This document shows, one piece after another, positions 25,301-38,300 of a stretch of 64,000 bases of DNA. How positions within the stretch are numbered: the stretch's first letter is position 1; every line of letters begins with the position of its first letter. The stretch comes from Bugulina stolonifera (Eukaryota > Bryozoa > Gymnolaemata > Cheilostomatida > Bugulidae), in NCBI GenBank assembly GCA_935421135.1, contig OW285194.1, forward strand, positions 12,857,376-12,921,375, read 5' to 3'. The notes beneath the pieces are model-generated. The model saw only the letters and a program-made list of their open reading frames with translations, had not been told where the DNA came from and searched no databases. The position numbers and the translations under genes are program-made.

Positions 25301-28300
25301 GACTGCTATCACACACCTTAGCTCCATCCTGGTTAGTTATACAACATGGTGGATATGGATGTTAAAGAGGAAGTCATTGTGGAAACTAATCAAATAAGGG
25401 ACACAGGAGTTATCCCCTCAACTTTGAATATATTCTGGTTACAACTCGTGCTAGTCATGGGGATGTATTAAACACTGATAAATGAGCATAGCCTTAGTGC
25501 ATGTGAAATACTTACATAGTACCATACGTAGTGGGAACCACAGGTAATACTTCTAGATTGTCCAGTTCCGGTGGGATATGCATAGACAGCTGTGGTGCCA
25601 ACTCCCTCAAGATCAGTGAACTGTTATATAATTACAACATAAGTAGTTATAGCAATAATCACAACACAGGGCTGGATCTCAGAAAGATATTTTTTCAAAA
25701 TGGCTAACACTATACAAGTCCGATGCCGTAATATATAACACAAATCTATAGGAGGTATCTCCCATGGTTATAGATTGGGAATAATTATTTAACGAGTATA
25801 TCCTACGTTGCTTGTAGTGAAACGAACCACCTATTTACACCACGGGCCTAACTAGAACACATAGCAGTGCCACATGAACAAAATTATTTAACAAGCTACA
25901 GTGGACAAAGTCACTGCATACCAATGAAGAGTTATCTACTCATACCTACATTATTATACATTAAATTAAATTAAATTGTATGTATAAGAGTGTAGTGTGC
26001 ATTGACATCTACAGTACATACCCTAGAACGGTGGCACAGTCGTCATAATACTTTGAAGAGGTCTTCACAAAGCTGAATCCGTTTACATCACATACATAAG
26101 AGACCCCATTGGCTCTCAAGAGATCAAATCCACACACATTTTGCTGTAGATAAAAATATAATCACAGGATAAAACCAGCAGAAGTGAAGAGTAACCGGAG
26201 ATAAAATGGGAAAGAAGATAAAGCCAGTATGAAATACAAATTATAATGCAAACTAAAGGTTGAGAAAGGATTGTTACATAGAGATTACATACATTTCACC
26301 AGACAAATAGGTCATACTGAATAGATTTCCCACCTGGAAAGCCATTGACACTTTCCTAGCAATCATCTTCTCCTTGGCTGTTAGTATCACAGGATATCTC
26401 ACTTCCTTACCATTCTCATCTCTCTCCACCTTACCATCTAGAGCTGGGGCTTTCCTAGCCTCAGAATGTGCATAGTCTGGGCCCACTGTGTACACCTGCA
26501 TTAGTATAATCAGTGAGACCAAGTATCTAAGGCTATTAAAGTTACACACAGTAAAAACATTGTCTAGATGCTATCCTGATAAGCTATAGTTAATTGATGG
26601 AAAGTATTTATTTATGATTTGTCATGAATTTCACTTTCATTACATTAAAAATTATTAGATTTTAACCAAAAACTCTACTGCACCTAGCATAATGTTGAAA
26701 CAAACAAGCCCGTACCAAAAATATACTTTGAAATGAACGATACTGATGACTGAACCAATCTTAATAAATGCTTTTACAATCAAAATATTTGTCTTGCATA
26801 AAAAGTATATTATAGTCAAACAGCAGTGCATAGGCTGAGTTATTTGTTATCCAATAATAGCAGAGAACTTAGTGAGTAAAATATCAATGAAAAAAAATTC
26901 TGCGTTTATCCTTTCATGATTTCCCAATATAAAGTACAGATAGACAATAACTCCAACATTGTATGTACATGCAGGTACCTTAACATCTGTGCCATCTGTA
27001 GGCATAAACTCTTCATAGATGTAGCTGCCAGTTGTTCTCACCCTACTTACTGGGGAGTACACACTACTCCTGCTGCCAATCTACAAGCAATATTAATAGA
27101 ATGTTTAGTCTGTGTTCCACAGCACATGCTTAGAAAGTCCACAAAGTTCAAGACAGCAGATTGGGTCATATTTCAGGGTTTGAAACCCAGGCTAGGAACT
27201 TGAGAGATTCTGGCAGCCTGCCATGTTTACACAATATACAAATGAAGCCATTATACTAATTGCTAATGGAATATTTCCTACCGACATCCAAATAGTCACA
27301 AAGTTCAACGGAAAACAATGGCACAAATATGTCAACGCCACAACTTTTAGACTTCAACAATGGAAAACTTCAAAAAATTAATTTGATTAAAGTTTGATTG
27401 AGTGTGGTATAATTTTCGCTGCGGCTGCAAAACCTGTCATTACTATTACATTGGGTGACAACCTGGTAGGCTTACATTCACTGACATCAATTATAGAGAT
27501 AAGACAAGGAAGAGTCTAGTAACAGGTTGGCTACTGGTCAGAGCCCAGTCACAATACACTGTAGCAGGTAGACAGTGGCCTTGGGTGTCAGGTTTCTTGG
27601 TAGAGAATTTAAAGCTTTGGCTTATGTTGGTGACAATGTTCCAGTATTAGTTACGTCAATAAATTACGAATCCTAGCCATTATAATGCTTTGCCAAATGC
27701 AATCAACGAATTAAAAAATACAAGCCAATAATGGATATTGCTACATATAATATATACTCATATTATGTAGATCTGTCATGATGGCAAAAACTTGGTCAAG
27801 CAATTCACTGACCTGGCAGATTTAATTAAAGAGCCCATAGTCAGTAAGCAAACCCTGAGTAAATTCATGTTATTTCTCCTATATTAATCACTAAAACCCG
27901 CAGTTGGAATGTACCTTTAGGTACTCCCTATGGTATATTGTATACTACTGCATACACCCCTAGGTACCACTAATATTAAACACTCTGTATACGCCCCTTC
28001 TCGGTAAACGGCAGACGTACTGATAGGTACCTCCCCTGCAGACGTACCTTTCTGAAGAGCCTCTGGCTGCCGCCGCCTGCAGACGATGGGAAGTAAATAT
28101 ACACATTGTGGTCTTCAGCTGAAATGGGCTTCTCAACAAACGGCTTGTGGAAAATAGTTCCATTGACCTCAATGTGGTCTTCATGCTCTATTAGTTGACA
28201 ATCTGTGGAGATATAACAGCATACCTACTAGATTTATGAGCATGCGTGTCAAATACATAATAGTATACAGATTAGCAGTTATAAACGATGTTCAAAACCC

Positions 28301-31300
28301 ATTTACCAAAATTAAACTTTCAGCCAACTGGACTATAAGGTGGACATGAAAGAAACCATTATGATTACCAAAGTGATCAAAAGCCGAACAGGAAATGTGT
28401 AAAACGAAAATAGAATGGTAGCAACTACTATATTATAGAAAATAATGCTATTAGAAATTGGGTGCATAATTGACTTCTGTGTAATATTGTATGGCATACA
28501 CTAAACATTGCATTTATATGGTGTTTTCATTGCATATCAATTAGTCATTTCCACAATTCAGGTGTTAAAAAATGCTAAAGTGATGAAATGGTGACAATCA
28601 TAATCACATGCCTCTCCTATTATTACTCAGTTTATGATGCTTTTACGGAGCATATATGCAGTCCATGTGTTACATAAGGTAATAGCGTCAACTGACTAAC
28701 CAGCTTATAGAGATGATATCCTGTTTAAGGTGACCAATATGTTAGTATTAATGAAAATCCGAAGATGCCACACAGTACACACCCTCATAGGGATATTACC
28801 CGTATAGCTACATGTTTGTGTGTTGTAGGATGTTTAGGTAGTAGTCAGGTGAGCCTAGTACAATAACTATGTTTAATTAAAATAATACACTTTTTCTTTC
28901 CCCTAAAATGGCAGTAATACTCTGTGTGTATCGGGAACCAAGTATTTGAAGTTTTCAATGTTCATGTTCATGTTCGTGTGTCACAATTTTTTAGGAAAAA
29001 GAACACTGTGGTACAGAAAAGGAAAAACAAAATTCTGACGCGAAACCATCAGTTAAATATATTATTATTCCATACAGCTGACAATGAGTGACACAGTAAA
29101 ATAACGCTGGCAAATAAATAGGTCATACAATAAACTAGGTCAAACTAACCGTTACTAGTGGATGAACTCTTGTCCCGATTTATAACAGCGTATTTAGGTT
29201 GAGAGATCCCTTGCTGTGCTAAGATATCGTGCACTTGTTGCCTGTCAAAAGCAGACAACAGACATGCACTTATATAGTACTTTTTATAGAACAAAAAGAC
29301 ATATTTTCTTACCAGGTCTAGGCATACAGAGTTGGGAATGATAACAGTAGTGTTATTAAAACATTCCACCTACATTAATTGTGCAATTTATTATGATTTG
29401 TCAACTCTACTCCAAACTGTCTTTCCAAATGATCTAAATCTTTTTTTTCAAAAAAGTGCAACTGTTGTCAAAATAATTTTATTCGGCGTCCTTGTGTCCA
29501 AGTACATATAATTATTCTCTGTTTTGTTTACATTCTGTTTAGCTTAGACAGGCATGCGGCAAACTACAGTGTCAATACTCTGTCTCTTGGACTACTGTTA
29601 TGGACACTCACCTATTCATCAGGCTGTACTGCATCTTCAAGTCATTAATAAGAAACGGATGCCTCAGTTTATCGTATCTGACTGCTTTGTCCAATGGGAA
29701 GCCAGCCGAGTGGAAGCATATCAGACTGTCCACTATTGGCCAGTCTTCAACCAAGCTGTTAAGTATCACCTGCAAGTATTCGCATTATCCAGCATTTTAT
29801 TTGTTATGAAAGTAAATTTCAATAAATCGATTAACACGGTGCAAATAATGGTGGATTATCTCACCTCCTCTTCAAATATTACAATGTCGAGGAACGCAAA
29901 GTAAGAGAGACGCTTGAGTATTTCATGCATCGGTCTAGATTGAACCTTCTTGGCCATTGCACACACACCCAGTCTAATTTTCGGCCCATCATACATGTTC
30001 TACAATGAGATCACTGTCATATATGTCCTACAACGATATCACTATCATACATATTCTACAACAATATCACTGTCATATATGTCCTACAACGATATCACTA
30101 TCATACATGTTCTACAACAATATTGCTATAACAAAGGTACGCTATGTATTGTAATAACTTATAGTGATAATCATCAATACATGACAGAAAGTTATTTCAA
30201 CAGCAAAATCTAATGACAAGGATTAGCACCTCATTTCTGACTCGCACCGTAGAAATAGAAGATGGTAATTTTACGTTAGCCGAAAAATACAATTAATTAT
30301 AAAAGGTATATTAAATACATGCATATTTAAAAAAATGTGTGTGAAGTCATTATAAACTTAAAAATAAATTTAGTATAATGTAGTTTACTGTGGCAACAAA
30401 CATGTATACACAGAATAATATATATATATATTGTATTTTTAGCAAGGAATTTGTCTGTGAACAGTCAGAGACTTGTTTCAAACCCATGAAAATACCAGTC
30501 CCTGAATGGGGTTTGAATAGTATATGTTATCACACAACAAGTATACCTGAGTACATTGAATATAATACAAATCAAACAAATTCAAACATTGAATATAATC
30601 GAACAGATGAGTGAAACAGATCTTACCAGATACTCTCTCAACTTATCAAGATTATAAGCCATGTCTACCCTCCACCCAGCACCACCTCTCACAACCAAAT
30701 AATCAACCTCACATCAAACATTTATACTTAATCATGACGAAAGGCAGGATATAATTTATTACACTAATTTATGTTTGCTAATCCCCAAAGCAGTAAATAT
30801 TTTATAATACTGTACTCTAGCTAATGGTCTGTAACATGTCACCAAACAAAATAAAACATGACTGTTATGTAATACTTTAAAGCCTTGATGTTTTATCTGG
30901 GCGACCTACATGTCTGTGATTCACCATGTCTATTAGTAGTATTAATTGCTAATGTTATATTTACTATTTTTACATAAAAAATAGCCATATGGGATCAAAC
31001 AAATTTCAGCTTTAGCTATTTTCTCTTTAGATAGCAGGCAAATATCGCTAATAAACTATATATAACAATTTGCCAAAAGTAGCCCTAGAGTATAAGTTGA
31101 AGAACTACCATCACAGCTGATAGTTCGAAGCTACACCATTGCCCCTCCTGGCACAAACTTAGTAGGTTTACTCGAATAAAGTTTCAAGACAAAGGTTAGG
31201 CTAGTTTACCCATTTAGGTCGAGTGCTGCTTTCCCAATTGAATACCGGATGGTGATGCCGTAACACTTCAACACCCAACATCTCCAAAGACCATATATCT

Positions 31301-32709
31301 GAGTTAACGACCCAAAGACTTCCCAAGTTAGTCGATCGAAAGCCAATATATAAATGAGCAGAACATAGAAAAGTTTGCCAATATATTGCTTCTTTATCTA
31401 CTCAGCATACAAGTACAAGTATGCCAGCAGATTGTCTTATCTATACTAAAAATAGTTGACAAGTAGAATAGATAACATGACCTGTTTCCAGGCAGACCTG
31501 CAAAGTTGAGATAAGATAGTACCCAAGTGTAATGGGATAGTACAAAGTGCCAGCCAATGAGAGAAGTTACCAGCCTGAGGTCCAAATCTCCAAAACTTAG
31601 TGATAACCTATTGTTTTAAGTTTCATGTGTTTTTGTTGAACCCAGGCTATTGACATAGCAGTGGGAATGTTTGGGTAAATATTGAGAAAAGTTTATGTAA
31701 GTGACAAAGTTTACAATTATACTCTGTAAATAATCCCAGTGCTGATGAGAAAAAATAACCAATTTTTTGCCTCAACTATTTCAGTCAACTGTCAACCTGG
31801 TAGTATGTCCCTTATTTCCCTTTTTGCGCATTTCAATATTATTATATGATCTGAGGCCTTTAGACTTTGAAGCCCAGGTTCCAAAACATTTTACCTTGGG
31901 TTTAAGTGCTCTACAATACTGAATATGTGTGTTGGTGATCGCCATAGCCAGAAAAGACAGGATAATAAAACTCATAATCACCAACTGTTTACAGGAGTTA
32001 TCTCACCTCAACTCAGAATCACTAACTGTTCATAGGAGTTATCTCACCTCAACTCAGAATCGCTTACTGTTTACAGGAGTTATCTTATCTCAACCCAGAA
32101 TTACTCATTAGTAGCTGGAGTCGGCCTATCCTTACTCAGAATCACCAAATAATCCTACGTTAATTCGGAAGAAAGGTGCGGTTACATTAAACACTATATA
32201 CTCCATTTAGGGTGACGGAGTCTCATTCCAAGACTAACTAGTGCAGCATGTCTGCCTATGCAAAGACCAGCGTGGGGTATTTTTATTGCCCATGTCATTG
32301 AGCCCTGTTGTAATTGGCTATTAACAGATAAAACTGACACCAATTAGAGAATCTATCTACAATAAATGTTCGTTAGTTGGATGGAGATTAATTGATAACA
32401 CTAATGAACTGGCACTACTTATAACCTACAGACAAATGACAAACAACAGAGCCAACCTGTTGGAGCTTGCAGCTTGACTAACAAAAATCAGGAATTATCT
32501 TACCACAACTAAGAACTAACTACTAGCAGTTGATTAGGCCTACTTGATTATTTTACCTCATCAACACTATTGCTGGGAGACGTGCCAATGCTAAACTCAG
32601 CCAAAACAGTGGAATCTTTGGGATTGGGTTGACTTTTATATCCAGTGCAATCTTCTTCATCGTCCAGTGCAGAGTTGTCTTCTGTCAGACCAATACTCTG
32701 ACATGACAT
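10324..32709 (-). CDS. PPIP5K: Diphosphoinositol pentakisphosphate kinase (PPIP5K/VIP1), complete, 29 coding exons
   Basis: Encodes 1,245 residues, the usual PPIP5K size. The family makes 1-InsP7/InsP8 from InsP6/5-InsP7 in the cytosol. Exons (high to low): 32709-32557, 29999-29865, 29769-29612, 29241-29150, 28202-28048, 27080-26979, 26495-26334, 26143-26022, 25620-25516, 25328-25242, 25016-24947, 24391-24273, 24113-24028, 23688-23513, 23392-23223, 22514-22448, 22166-22025, 21766-21683, 21258-21116, 20468-20338, 17404-17247, 16917-16856, 16271-16077, 15727-15641, 14839-14743, 12383-12243, 12029-11859, 10938-10861, 10613-10324. All junctions are GT-AG and in phase. The ATP-grasp kinase (about residues 60-370) shows [34 protein letters not shown] and CDVNGFSF (337-344). 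The phosphatase-like domain starts with [13 protein letters not shown] (406-418), followed by [23 protein letters not shown] and [13 protein letters not shown]. The serine-rich tail has [10 protein letters not shown]. The start is the in-frame ATG of an acidic first exon. A GTAAGA inside the last exon could serve as a donor to further exons, so the C-terminus is the least certain part. Confidence 0.95.
11535..11805. repeat. 24-bp minisatellite in PPIP5K intron 27
   Basis: About ten tandem copies of a 24-bp unit containing CTGTCAGTATACACTCAGTG. Because 24 is a multiple of three it creates a false ORF (VITVSIHS repeats). Units at both edges are degenerate. Confidence 0.9.
18056..18172. repeat. 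Foldback hairpin in PPIP5K intron 20
   Basis: Two arms of about 52 bp face each other. GATACTAGTCCTAGTATCA and CAGAGGAAAT on the left pair with ATTTCCTCTG and TGATACTAGGACTAGCATC on the right, with AT-rich outer ends. The loop is only about 10 bp. It looks like a short MITE or palindromic repeat. Confidence 0.6.
19928..20177. mobile_element. MITE, copy 1, 15-bp terminal inverted repeats
   Basis: GTGTCTTCACGACCT (19928-19942) is the exact inverse of AGGTCGTGAAGACAC (20163-20177). The inner sequence after the left end (CTTGGAC...CGCAAAT...ACAAGATGGCCG) matches the reverse strand of the element at 55155-55421, which makes them members of one family in opposite orientation. No coding capacity. 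It lies in PPIP5K intron 20. Confidence 0.7.
20485..20910. repeat. 22-bp then 12-bp tandem repeats in PPIP5K intron 19
   Basis: From 20485 to about 20800 a 22-bp unit (TATACTGTGTGCACTGTGTG plus TA) repeats about fourteen times. It is followed by about six copies of the 12-mer GTGTGAGTGTAG (to about 20875). Overlapping Cys/Val/Tyr-rich and Thr/His/Tyr-rich ORFs are products of the repeat. Confidence 0.9.
21928..22031. repeat. 46-bp tandem duplication across the exon 17 splice donor of PPIP5K
   Basis: The segment CTTACGGTATA(A/G) that forms the real donor (exon end at 22025, minus strand) is repeated at 46-bp spacing at 21974 and, less perfectly, at 21928. Each copy keeps a GTAAGT. The decoys lie 46 and 92 nt downstream in the transcript. 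Confidence 0.75.
22805..23217. repeat. 16-bp minisatellite abutting the exon 15 donor of PPIP5K
   Basis: About 25 tandem copies of a 16-bp unit, AAGTTACGTAGTCA(A/C)T, with CAATA and CACTA variants interspersed. The array ends within a few bases of the exon 15 splice donor (exon ends at 23223 on the minus strand). Confidence 0.9.
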
Positions 32710-33983
32710 GACAAGTCACAGAATCGACTGCCTTGTGTAATGCACTGCCTTGCACCCTGTTAAATACAGAATTTACATACCATATGAAACAATAAATCTA
32801 CTAGACGTTAGACAGTTGACTTTGCAGTAGAATCTGTATCTGCTCACATCCATCATTTTTCCAGTTTGAGGTCGCCCTTCCTTCTGTGAAGTGTCAGGCT
32901 GGCCTATAAGAACAAGTAGCTAGCGTCCGCCTGGTTGCATTTGCTCCCTGCTCTCAAGTTGTATGCTGTATGGCTGTGCCCTGGCTACCAAGCCTGATAC
33001 AACAATACTAGTAGTTAGTAGCAGAGATGTGTGCAAGTTTTATTTTGGAGACTCAAGTTTTCATGGCCAACTCTTAGTTGTGACTCTTCAAGTTACAAGT
33101 CAATTCTTTCAGTGACAGATCAAAACTTTCAAGTTACAAGTTAAATATTTACATGTCCCCAGAAACTCAAGTTTTTGTCAAGTTATCCAAGTTAACTACA
33201 AGCAAGTTTCAATTCAATTCTTTCCTTGTTTAACTCGAGTCTTTTTATAGAGTTATTGAGTTATTGTTTAGCTTATGGTGAAAAATGGTGTTAGAAGTTC
33301 AAATTTCAAAGCAAAATGTCACAGTTTTAGTGTAAAATGCTTTATAATTGTGGTTGTGGTTGGTGGTTATAACTGTGGTTATTTCTATTCATTACAATTC
33401 ACAACTGCCCAATGAAAACTCGAGTTATTGAATATTTCAGCATAATGATGTGTGAGTTGAGAGTCTTTGATCATAGCCATAATTGAATTACAATTCAAGT
33501 TACAAGTTTTTAACAGCTGTATATTCAAGTTACGAGTCTTTATAATAAGCCATAAAATGTTGCTTGAATTAACTCGAGTGAGAGTCTTTAACTCGAGTCT
33601 GGCATCTCTGGTTAGTAGTCATCCTATGCTTTGCTAATGCCTAATCTTCACCATAGTGATATGTGATAGTCTTAGTAATAGCGGATAGCAAGTTAGAGGT
33701 AGATATTCATATTCTAATCTTAATATATCAATCATAGTCATAGTGATAGTGAATCAACACCAATATTTTTATATGAACACTACTAAACAACAATCACAAA
33801 TTGAAATTCATGTTTTAAAATAATATTATATATAGGTATACTCGGATGGGAAATCTGCAAATAGATAACAAAACAATCAAGTTACTCATTATCATTAGTG
33901 TGTTTTGCATGTTCATCTTTATTTATTAGTAGATAATGATAAATAATGATAACTAATAACTATTTTATAATAGTAATATAATA

Positions 33984-34014
<31 letters not shown>

Positions 34015-35379
34015 TATATAAATAATAAGATAGTATAGTTAGTAGTGGCAAAACAGGCTTTATGTGAATACCAACCTACAAAACAGTTATCTGCTACAAT
34101 GCTTACTAGTCTAATCACTAAATGTAATAGAGTAAAATACGGGAAATCCCTTAAGATCTCAAGTTATTCAATGTATTGTATGTGTTTATTTGTTGGGACA
34201 GCCTAAACCAATTGGTTTTAATTCAGAGAATAGTTTACAGGAAGTAGAGCATTTCAGCGTGGGTTGTTGTTAAGCCCGAAAATTATAATGCACTCACAAA
34301 CATGTACGCAGTTATTTAGTGAAAGTCTTTTTACGTGCTGTAGTGTAGGTAATACGGTTTTAGATTGCCTCTTCGTATCCCTAACAAATCTTTAGATCTA
34401 AATTCAAATTGCAAATGAGCCTGTCAAATAGGAATCAAGCAAGTTTAAACCTGTTAAAACTAAACTAAACAGTTTTTTTTTGTTTTTGTTTTTTTTTTGC
34501 ATTTTCTCACAGAGACTGCACTTAAAAGTGCGTAAAGTCTTGAGAACTCGATTGTTTTTTTTTTCAATTTTATGTTAAAAGTGCTATTTTTGTAATATTT
34601 TTCTTTGTTATATGATATTTATTTATATATATATATGTATTTATTGTATAAGACTAATTTAGAAACAGACATTGTAAGTGCTAATATTGCCTGATCAAAG
34701 CACAAACACAGATGGGGGTGGAACCCTTGCTGATCCACGCTTTTGTGCGCTCTAGTCTAAAGCGAAAAAAATTTCATTAGAAATCTTTTGGATTCAACAC
34801 CGACCTTACCTTTTGAGCACCTTTGAATTGAAGGTATGTGACACTACTATCAAACCATAGATGTAAAGGGGTGTCTCTTTAATAACAGTGTGCAGTATGA
34901 GTGTGTTCTGCACTGCGACTGCTAGCCATCGTCTTTTGAGCTTTGTACAGACTGTGATTCTGTATGTGGGGGCGCTGCTTAGCCCTAGCTAGGACTGTAA
35001 CCACTGTTGACTTGGCCAAGTGATTGGTTTCAGTATGTCTGTGTTTCTCTTACTTTCTTGAAACTGAAATACAAATTCCTCCAAATGCCAATCAGTGACC
35101 TCCAGAAATCAAAGAACCCAGCTACTAAAAAGCTGTGGTTAATTTGATAAAAAAGTTTCTTCCTATAGATTGATCCCTAGTTGTAACTAGATTTTACTAG
35201 CAAGATTTGTGGAATGTAGAAAAGTTGTGCGAATATGTCAATAGGTCATACTATCCGTGGTAAGCAACTCTCATGTGTCAGTGGATGGAATAATAACAAT
35301 GAAGTAAATTCACAAATAAGAAAACATTTAACCCATGAAGCTTATTACTAAGTGATATTATTTTTATTGTAGAGTTGGA
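32710..35379. other. Head-to-head intergenic region PPIP5K/WDR27
   Basis: PPIP5K leaves to the left and WDR27 to the right, so both promoters should lie here, though none can be pinpointed. The centre is rich in CAAGTTACAAGT-type words (33030-33610) and includes an (ATA)n run at about 33975-34010 and T-rich runs (34470-34640). Just before the WDR27 ATG there is an acceptor-like TTTTTATTGTAG (35361-35372) and, upstream, a donor-like CCGTG|GTAAGC near 35263. This suggests a short intron in the WDR27 5' UTR. Confidence 0.45.
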
Positions 35380-38300
35380 ATGTCTGCACATGGTGCAACT
35401 GCCACAGCTGTTTTAGGTGATAAGAATTGGTTTGTGAATGTTATTGATAACATTCCCAACTCCCTGCGGTCTGGTGTGTTTGCCCAATCATGTGACGGGG
35501 CTTTTATAGCTACCGTCAACAGCAGCAATGGAATCGACATACTCTCTTACTATGCAGAGGCAGGTGACCTCAAGGTAAACGGTTACACTAACCTTTTTGG
35601 GTCGGGTATCTATTGTTGAAGTTTTGATAGTCGTACATTATTTTACATACATGTATTAGGCATACTTGAAGTTGTCATAATATTGGGCTGTGTAGCCTAT
35701 GTAGAAATAGCATTGATTAACATGTTGTGAACTGTTTCTGCCATAAACTTCACATTAAGACTTAGTTGACCAGCTTTCGCACATTTCAGGTTCAACAATC
35801 ATATGCACATACCCTACTACATGCATATAAACTTACTTGTCCTATATCTTATCCAGGAAGAGATGGAGCTGAAAGGACATCGGTCTACCCCTTTCAAACT
35901 GACATTCTCTCAACACACTGAGCCGGTACAACTCATAAGTTCTGCTAATGATTACATCATCAAATGGAACATCACCGAATGTCTAATCAATCAGCACAAT
36001 GGTATGTCTGCAGTTTCACTTTCCTTACTTGCACTTTATAGCCCGGTTATCATATAAGTGAGACTCGCCAACAAATGATTAACTCTAGCCATTGCCTTAT
36101 GTGGCTGGGTTGGCTTGACTCCCAGGCTAAGTTCTTATGATTATAGATGTGTGGTAAAGTTTATCCGACTCCCACTTACAAGTTCAATATTATTATACAT
36201 TGCTCATATTTAGTTGCCATAAGAAGAAATTGTTTGTTATCAGTTATATGTTAGAGTGAGATGAGGTAGGATAAACGGTATGTCTAGAGTTGGGAGTTAT
36301 GTATTACCTATAGTGTGTTGTGCCCTTGGTCGCAACAATGTTTTTTTGTGGCTTGTTGCTAACTAATCTTGTGTTGTATGGTATTGTATGATAATATAGG
36401 CTAGTTTATTAGAGTTGGAACTTGAACATGTACACTGATGCTACTACCATTTGTGCATGTTACGTTAGGTAATTGTACTTTCTTTTTTAGCAATTCCAGT
36501 AATAGAGCTCATAGGACCTTGTGTCTCTTCTTAATACTCCAACAGTCCTTAGTTCTAATCGTTTATATCCTCTCAACACAGGGGTGGCGATTAAAGGGGC
36601 TGTGGTGATGCAATGTCCTACTTCAGGCATAACCCAGATCGCGTGGAACTGTGATGACACACTATTGGCTATTTGCACAGGATGTGATGTCATACTATAC
36701 AGCGTTCAGGTGAAATAAATGAAATCCTATTAATATTTAGCCTATCACTTGACCAACTTTAGTGAAAAAATTCGGTTGTGGTTAAAGAAAATGTGCAAAT
36801 GTTATGGTCTTATTATATCTATTATTACTCACTGAATGAAACCATATGTTTATATTATATTTACATGCTCTGTTGGTTTTAGAATTCAAGTATTGTACAC
36901 GAGTTAAAAGGTCATATGGATACAGTGACATGTGCAGCTTTCTGCCCCCATTATGAATCAACGCTGGTCACGGCGTCAGCTGACAGAACCTACATGGTAA
37001 GCACTCCTGGTATGTGTATACTGATTTAGTAGAGCTGGCACCGATAGTTCAATCAACAACTTTACCAAGAATGTCCGTTCACCAATTTAGAGTTGCCTTA
37101 CCTTAAATTTTGATTAAAAAGTTTCCAAGTCTGTCTCGAAACTGTTGAGTTTTGTATGGTTGTTGGCCAATTCATGATGTAGTCCTATTCAGAGGTGATA
37201 CAGCTTCAGATTTTTGTTGGCAATTTTCTTACAATTATTTAGGAATTCGACAATTCTTGAATCGCCTAGGAAATTGCTCAGTCCAAACGAAAGGTAAAAC
37301 AACTCCAGATCTCCAAAAACTAGTAATGCAGAGTTATAATTGAGTGAACAGTCTTGGTAAATTTGTTGGTTCATTACTATTGGACTACAACCTTGGACAC
37401 CAATATCTACTATCACTGGCTGGTGATGTTTATTTTACGCGCGATAAGTACATATGTCTTTATAGCGTGTTGAATTTGTGTAAGGCTGTAGCTGTTTAAT
37501 TGTTCATCAGTTGGGTTGGGTGGGAAGCAGGAGGAGCCTGTGAAATGACTCTTCATCTCTGAAGAAGAGAGGCTAAAGGTCAGTAGATCTGCTTGGCAGC
37601 AGGACACACTGCAAGTGAAGATGAAGTGTTATCAGTTGTTTAGTGATGTCTTATTTGGAGAGTTTTCCAAGGTCGTTGAATCAAACACTACATGACTTCC
37701 TTCACTTTTCAATTAATAAACTTCACCTTCACATGAGACTCCTGGATTACATACAATAGATTATTTGAAATAACACAGAATACCATGTAGCTCAGTCAGT
37801 GCATACTGAGAGTACACGCTGATTGAGCTCCCTAACTGAGTGCGAGCTGAGTCATTCCATTGCTCGAGCTGAATTTGAAACATGGAAACTCAGTGTTGGT
37901 GTTAGACTACATACAATGGATTATTTAAAATCAATACCAGAGACACCAGTATCCCTTGACCATGTTTAGTTGTCTGCCTCCATTGTAGATATGGAACAGT
38001 GAGTCTGGAGAGATACTCTATAAGTCCTCCATTATCTGTTCACTACCTTTTGAACATCTCGTTATGAGTGGGAGCAGGGAAGAGTTTACACTAGTATCTA
38101 GTGATGGCATGGTAAGTGTCAATATCTCATTATAGCATGGTAAGTATAGTTGTTATTTTTCTTATGAAATATCTTCTCTGCATCCAGAAAAGGTTAACTG
38201 AATGCACATTCACACACACGCACACACTTTTAGCTTACCCACACGCAGTACATGCATGTATATACTGTTAACTGACCCACTTTGTCTATATATTAATTGC

